Positions 5,985-9,190 of a stretch of 9,190 nt of DNA are shown here, piece after piece. Under the pieces are notes generated by a model. It was not told the DNA's origin. It made no database searches and was given only the letters and a program-made list of their open reading frames with translations. Positions within the stretch are counted from its first letter, which is position 1. Each line of letters begins with the position of its first letter. The position numbers and the translations under genes were made by a program. This DNA is from an uncultured Erythrobacter sp. (GTDB lineage: Bacteria; Pseudomonadota; Alphaproteobacteria; Sphingomonadales; Sphingomonadaceae), in assembly GCA_947258465.1 (NCBI GenBank), contig CAMYIQ010000014.1:1-9190 (forward strand). The letters run 5' to 3'.

Positions 5985-6307
5985 CAGCCGTAAATCACAT
6001 TGCCGAGAACGATAAGGACGATGTTGAGCAGAATGATCAGCACCAGAGGCGAAAAGTCGATCGAACCGGTATTGGGCATCACCCGCCGGATCGGGCCGAG
6101 CACCGGTTCGAGCAGGCGGTTGATCGACATGTAGAAGGCGCCCAGGAACTCGTTGCGCGAATTCACCACGTTGAAGGCAAACAGCAGCCCGATGATGAAC
6201 TGAATGATAATCAGCATCACCAGCACGTTGGTGAGCATGGCGATGATCTGGTAAATGGTACTGAGCGCCTGCATTTCGTCGAGCGTTCCCTTGGGTTTGG
6301 CCGTCAT
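5984..6307 (-). CDS. YggT-family membrane protein
   Basis: The small 107-residue protein has two membrane segments, at about 19-46 and 88-106. The conserved stretch between them, RLLEPVLGPIRRVMPNTGSIDFSPLV, is the hallmark of the family. Family members have been linked to osmotic or potassium tolerance and, in some lineages, to cell division or photosystem assembly (CCB3/Ycf19 relatives), but the molecular role is unsettled. ATG at 6307 has an AGGA ribosome site with a 6-base spacer and is preferred. Met 12 (6274) would match shorter homologues but has a poorly placed site. The gene lies 48 bases after argB and runs into folD with a one-base overlap. Confidence 0.9.
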   Translation of the reverse strand: MTAKPKGTLDEMQALSTIYQIIAMLTNVLVMLIIIQFIIGLLFAFNVVNSRNEFLGAFYMSINRLLEPVLGPIRRVMPNTGSIDFSPLVLIILLNIVLIVLGNVIYG

Positions 6308-6355
6308 ACGCGTCCTACAAGAGCGACACGGGCCGCGCCACCCCTGTCGGGCCGG

Positions 6356-7252
6356 TTACCGACCCTTTGCGACCAGCGTACCGGCACCGCGCGCGGTGAA
6401 GAATTCGAGCAGCATGGCGTGCGCCACGCGCCCGTCGAGCACGACCGCCGCCTCGCAGCCCGATTCCACGGCCTGCACGCAGGTTTCCAGCTTGGGGATC
6501 ATCCCGCCCGAAATCGTCCCGTCATCGCGCAAGCGCCGGATGTCGGCAGGGGTCAGGTCGGTGAGGAGATTGCCCTGCTTGTCGAGCACGCCCGATACGT
6601 CGTTCAGCAAGAGTAGCCTGGCCGCGCCCAGTGCTGCGGCCAGTGCCCCCGCCATGGTGTCGGCATTGATGTTGTAAGTGTGGCCGTCCTCGCCCACGCC
6701 GATCGGCGCGACCACGGGGATCATCCCCGCCCCGGTCGCGGTTTCGATGATCGTGGTATCGACCTTCGATGGCTCGCCGACGAAGCCGAGATCGAGCGCT
6801 TTTTCGATATTGCTGTCCGGGTCCTTCTGCGTGCGCTGCAGCTTGGTCGCCGTGACCAGTCCGCCATCCTTGCCCGAAATGCCGATCGCCTTGCCGCCCG
6901 CATGCGCGATCGAGCCGACGATTGCCTTGTTGATCGCGCCGGAGAGGACCATTTCGGCGATCTCGGCAGTCTGTTTGTCGGTCACCCGAAGGCCGTCGAT
7001 GAACTGGGTCTCGACGCCGAGCTTTTCGAGCATGGCCCCGATCTGCGGGCCGCCCCCATGAACCACCACCGGATTGATGCCGACCGCCTTCAGCAACACC
7101 ACATCTTCGGCGAATTCACGCGCGGCGCGATCGTCGCCCATGGCGTTGCCGCCATATTTGACGACAAAGCTTCTGCCCGCATAGCGCTGGAAATAGGGCA
7201 GCGCCTCGATCAGGGTTTCGGCCTTCGCGTGAATGTCGGGTCTCTGGGTCAT
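6356..7252 (-). CDS. argB: Acetylglutamate kinase
   Basis: The enzyme phosphorylates N-acetyl-L-glutamate with ATP, the second step of arginine synthesis, in the cytosol. From ATG at 7252 it has 298 residues, the normal family length. The motifs are K32-Y-G-G-N (phosphate binding), HGGGPQI (65-71), GLR (87-89), NINADTMAG (194-202) and GGMIPK (249-254). The helix AETLIEALPYFQRYAG just before the KYGG strand is the N-terminal helix typical of hexameric, arginine-inhibited enzymes, so feedback control by arginine is likely. No clear Shine-Dalgarno precedes 7252, and an in-frame ATG at 7309 would add 19 residues outside the family pattern. It is the first gene of the apparent minus-strand operon. 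The 99-base gap upstream shows no strong promoter. Confidence 0.96.
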   Translation of the reverse strand: MTQRPDIHAKAETLIEALPYFQRYAGRSFVVKYGGNAMGDDRAAREFAEDVVLLKAVGINPVVVHGGGPQIGAMLEKLGVETQFIDGLRVTDKQTAEIAEMVLSGAINKAIVGSIAHAGGKAIGISGKDGGLVTATKLQRTQKDPDSNIEKALDLGFVGEPSKVDTTIIETATGAGMIPVVAPIGVGEDGHTYNINADTMAGALAAALGAARLLLLNDVSGVLDKQGNLLTDLTPADIRRLRDDGTISGGMIPKLETCVQAVESGCEAAVVLDGRVAHAMLLEFFTARGAGTLVAKGR

Positions 7253-7351
7253 GGCGGGCGAGTTAGCGCCGCCATGCGCGCGAGGCAAAGGTTTCCGCCA
7301 TGCCTGCATGCCACAGGCGGATAAGCGGCAAGTGCCCGGCCATCGCTCGGG

Positions 7352-7915
7352 CTAGGGACGCGCGGCAGTCTGCGGCGGGTAGGGCATGGCCGGACCATGG
7401 TCGATGCTGAGGCTTTCGAGCAGACGGAAACGGCCTTCTTCCGGCATCCACTGCCAGGAATGGATGTAGCGCCCGCCCCCGGTCATCTCCCAGCCGCCCT
7501 GCCCGCCTTCGAGCGAGGCGCGCCATTCGTGGAAGGTGTGGTGCCCTTCTTCCAGCACCCCCCAATCGCCAAGCTTCTGGATGCGGCGCGATCCCGGCAC
7601 CGGCAGGCGGCGGTTACGATACCCTGCATTCTTGCCGCCCGGGGCGCGATCGGCGCAATTCCTGCGGGATTGCTCGATCATCTGTGCCCCGCTCGAAAGC
7701 GGCATGCCGACAAGATCGTGCAGCATACGAAAGTCGGGATGGATCAAATCGGAAACCGCATCGGGATCGCAGCCTTCGAAAAACCCCCAGAAGAGCCGCG
7801 CGTCATTGGCGACGATCCGTTCCTCCAGCGCATCGCCGGTCGGCATGGGCTGCGGCGCGGATAGGGCCGCGGGAGCCTGAGCGAGGAGCAAGGCGGCGGC
7901 GAGGCTGGGCAGCAT
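7352..7915 (-). CDS. Predicted exported NTF2-like (DUF4440/SnoaL-type) protein
   Basis: The 187-residue protein begins with a hydrophobic segment ending ALSA (residues 17-20), probably a cleaved signal peptide, although its n-region has no Lys or Arg. The rest fits an NTF2-like layout: helix ALEERIVANDARLFWGFFEG, the segment LIHPDFRMLHDLVGM (57-71), then strands ending in WEMTGGGRYIHSWQWMPEEGRFRLLES (142-168). HPDF..LHD resembles the pocket-lining segment of DUF4440 proteins, but no activity can be assigned. The start is fixed: a TAG stop lies four codons upstream in frame, and AGGGA precedes ATG by seven bases. It is transcribed away from the 8015 gene and lies 99 bases before argB. Confidence 0.8.
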   Translation of the reverse strand: MLPSLAAALLLAQAPAALSAPQPMPTGDALEERIVANDARLFWGFFEGCDPDAVSDLIHPDFRMLHDLVGMPLSSGAQMIEQSRRNCADRAPGGKNAGYRNRRLPVPGSRRIQKLGDWGVLEEGHHTFHEWRASLEGGQGGWEMTGGGRYIHSWQWMPEEGRFRLLESLSIDHGPAMPYPPQTAARP

Positions 7916-7947
7916 GGAAATTCCCTATCCCTTTGTGTATCGCCGAT

Positions 7948-7975
7948 ATAATACAGTAAGTGCACTTGGGGGCAA
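7948..7975 (-). promoter_or_regulatory. Candidate promoter for the 7915 gene, with a palindrome in the spacer
   Basis: On the minus strand TTGCCC (7975-7970) and TATTAT (7953-7948) are separated by 16 bases, an acceptable -35/-10 pair 33 bases before the start codon. The perfect 10-bp palindrome AAGTGCACTT (7958-7967) lies inside the spacer, where a bound repressor would block polymerase. The plus strand has TATAAT at 7947-7952, overlapping it, but with no good -35 box. It could still serve the divergent gene at 8015. Confidence 0.35.
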
Positions 7976-8014
7976 CCGGCTTTCAATCTTGCGCCAAGGG
8001 GTTAGGGATAGGGG

Positions 8015-8677
8015 ATGGTTTCCGCTCGCATTCTACCCACCCTGTTCGCGGCGCTGGCGCTTGGGGCCTGCGCCCCCACAGCCGAGCCGCCGACGAACGC
8101 TGCGGCCCATCCGCAAGAGGCCTTCTGGCAGGCCCTGTCGAGCCATTGCGGCCGGGCTTATGACGGGCGCCTGGCAAGCAGCGATGCACGCGATGCGAAT
8201 TTCCCGCAGCGGCGGCTGGTGGCGCATTGGGCGCAGTGCGACGAGGAGCGGATTGCGATTGCGTTTCACGCGATGCACTTGGGCGCGGCGGACGAGCCCG
8301 TCTGGGACCGCAGCCGGACCTGGATCGTGACTCGCCAGGGCACGGGGGTGGCCACTCGCTTCACGTTGAAGCACGATCACCGCCACGCCGATGGCGAACC
8401 CGATGCGGTGACCTTCTATGGAGGAGCCTCCGCCGAGGCAGGGGGTGTGCGAGGCCAGGACTTTCCCGTGGACGATGAAAGCATCGCGCTGTTTTCACGC
8501 GAAGGGCTCGATGCCTCGCTGGCCAATGTCTGGCGCATCGAGGTCGACCCGGCAGGCATGCCGGACGCCGCCTTCGCTTATCAACTCACCCGCCGCAACG
8601 ATCCGACGCGGCTGTTCCGCGTGGAATTCGACGCGAGCGCACCGGTGGAGCCGCCCCCGCCCGCCTGGGGTTGGTGA
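8015..8677 (+). CDS. Predicted lipoprotein of unknown function
   Basis: The 220-residue protein begins MVSARILPTLFAALALGAC, a lipoprotein signal with lipobox LGAC and lipidation at C19. The mature part opens EAFWQALSSHCGRAYDGRL and contains an acid/His-rich centre, FTLKHDHRHADGEPDAVTFYGG, followed by FPVDDESIALF and a C-terminal RLFRVEFD strand. I recall similar uncharacterised proteins in sphingomonads, but I cannot assign a named family. The KHDHRHxDG cluster could bind a metal; this is inference only. The start is well set, because an in-frame TAG lies just before it within the AGGGATAGGGG ribosome site. It is transcribed divergently from the NTF2-like gene at 7915. Confidence 0.85.
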   Translation: MVSARILPTLFAALALGACAPTAEPPTNAAAHPQEAFWQALSSHCGRAYDGRLASSDARDANFPQRRLVAHWAQCDEERIAIAFHAMHLGAADEPVWDRSRTWIVTRQGTGVATRFTLKHDHRHADGEPDAVTFYGGASAEAGGVRGQDFPVDDESIALFSREGLDASLANVWRIEVDPAGMPDAAFAYQLTRRNDPTRLFRVEFDASAPVEPPPPAWGW

Positions 8678-8695
8678 CGGCGGCAAACCCCCGGC

Positions 8696-8710
8696 ACGGG
8701 GCCACCCCGT
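8696..8710. terminator. Weak terminator candidate after the 8015 gene
   Basis: ACGGGG (8696-8701) pairs with CCCCGT (8705-8710) around CCA, 18 bases beyond the stop codon. The next bases are TCCCA, so there is no proper T-tract. It may act with Rho or only as a 3' stabiliser. Confidence 0.25.
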
Positions 8711-8810
8711 TCCCAGACGGTACCCGAGATATCGGCCGCACCGATCGCGGGAGGAAACCGCCGTTCACCCCCGCGACCCTGTTCGGGCACACCCGTTTCG
8801 CTTGCGCGGA

Positions 8811-9050
8811 TTACTCGGTGTCGGCCTGAGCTTCATCCGTAGGCGCGCCCTCTTCGGGCACATTGGTCATCGGCGTATCTGGCGTGTCGACGGGCACCGC
8901 ATCGGGATCCGGCTGGGTCACGATCAGTTCGCCGCCACCTTCATCGGTCGCGTCGACCTCGTAAGCGGTCTCCTCGGGCTCGGCGCCGCAGGCGGCAAGC
9001 GCGAAGGCGGCTGCCAGCGGCAGGGCTACGGCGACAAGACGGCTGTTCAT
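8811..9050 (-). CDS. Small acidic lipoprotein
   Basis: The 79-residue product begins MNSRLVAVALPLAAAFALAAC, a clear lipoprotein signal with lipobox LAAC and lipidation at C21. The 58-residue mature part is rich in Asp, Glu, Pro and Thr, has no Lys or Arg, and is probably disordered. ATG at 9050 has AGGAG seven bases upstream, which settles the start against a longer frame from 9104. No fold or function can be assigned. It is convergent with the 8015 gene and follows the partial gene at the right edge on the same strand after about 70 bases. Confidence 0.82.
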   Translation of the reverse strand: MNSRLVAVALPLAAAFALAACGAEPEETAYEVDATDEGGGELIVTQPDPDAVPVDTPDTPMTNVPEEGAPTDEAQADTE

Positions 9051-9076
9051 GGCAATTCTCCTGTGGTGAGACCTAT

Positions 9077-9112
9077 GCCGGGAGGCCCGCCCCGGGGCGG
9101 CCACCCCCCGGC
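9077..9112. repeat. Nested GC hairpin between the two rightmost genes
   Basis: An outer stem GCCGGG (9077-9082) pairs with CCCGGC (9107-9112), and it encloses the perfect palindrome CCGCCCCGGGGCGG (9087-9100). It lies just after the stop of the partial minus-strand gene, which would suit a terminator, but no T-tract follows on the minus strand. Confidence 0.35.
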
Positions 9113-9118
9113 AAACGA

Positions 9119-9190
9119 TCAGGCCGCCTCGCGCGCCTTGGCGACGATGGCGGTAATTTCGTCGAGCAGGGTGAGGCGCTTCCTCTTGAG
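9119..9190 (-). CDS. C-terminal end of a small protein, possibly YdcH/DUF465 family
   Basis: The minus-strand frame enters from the right edge and ends at TGA (9121-9119). The 23 visible residues read LKRKRLTLLDEI followed by TAIVAKAREAA. The LKRxRLxLLDEI pattern resembles the end of YdcH (DUF465) proteins, small helical-hairpin proteins of unknown function with MKKQKLQLKDEM at the same place in E. coli. Twenty-three residues are too few for certainty, and any basic helical C-terminus could look alike. Confidence 0.45.
   Translation of the reverse strand, partial: LKRKRLTLLDEITAIVAKAREAA

Noticed and set aside
5217..5993. Plus-strand open frame opposite folD
   Set aside because: folD has all catalytic residues in place, and the opposite frame has no start signal or family pattern.
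1..9190. CRISPR arrays, insertion sequences, phage or known defence genes
   Set aside because: I looked for regularly spaced repeats, transposase-like frames and terminal inverted repeats and found none.

Overview
The window looks like chromosomal DNA from an alphaproteobacterium of the order Sphingomonadales, most likely an Erythrobacter-like member. This rests on GC-rich sequence, the character of the proteins, and gene neighbourhoods such as chaperedoxin plus stand-alone Lon N-domain and argB-yggT-folD. The placement comes from family recognition, not a database search.

Layout. (1) Positions 1-858 are unlike the rest. Only the first 26 codons of a very basic minus-strand protein enter from the left edge (start at 79). 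The following ~780 bases hold no convincing gene but carry an unusual number of hairpins, and two tandem GTGTTGACC copies sit close to the 3' end of a tRNA-Gly(GCC) gene (859-933, minus). This could be the edge of an integrated mobile element whose body lies off the left end. (2) 1121-2676, plus strand: a thioredoxin-TPR chaperedoxin (CnoX type) followed 8 bases later by a stand-alone Lon substrate-recognition-domain protein, a two-gene proteostasis unit. (3) 2663-7252, minus strand: an apparent operon in transcription order argB, yggT-family gene, folD, an NTF2-like lipoprotein, a MarC-family membrane protein and an exported beta-lactamase-fold serine hydrolase. Several junctions overlap or nearly touch. 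The last gene overlaps the Lon-domain gene tail to tail by 14 bases. (4) 7352-7915, minus: a second exported NTF2-like protein, divergent from (5) 8015-8677, plus: a lipoprotein of unknown function. Their 99-base gap contains a candidate promoter with a palindrome in its spacer. (6) 8811-9050, minus: a small acidic lipoprotein. At the right edge is the C-terminal end of a minus-strand gene resembling the YdcH/DUF465 family.

How the genes work together: ArgB (arginine synthesis) and FolD (one-carbon folate metabolism) are housekeeping enzymes cotranscribed with envelope genes. CnoX and the Lon-domain protein probably protect or sort damaged proteins. I see no CRISPR array, transposase, phage gene or recognisable defence system. 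The part most worth following up is the hairpin-rich left end beside the tRNA.
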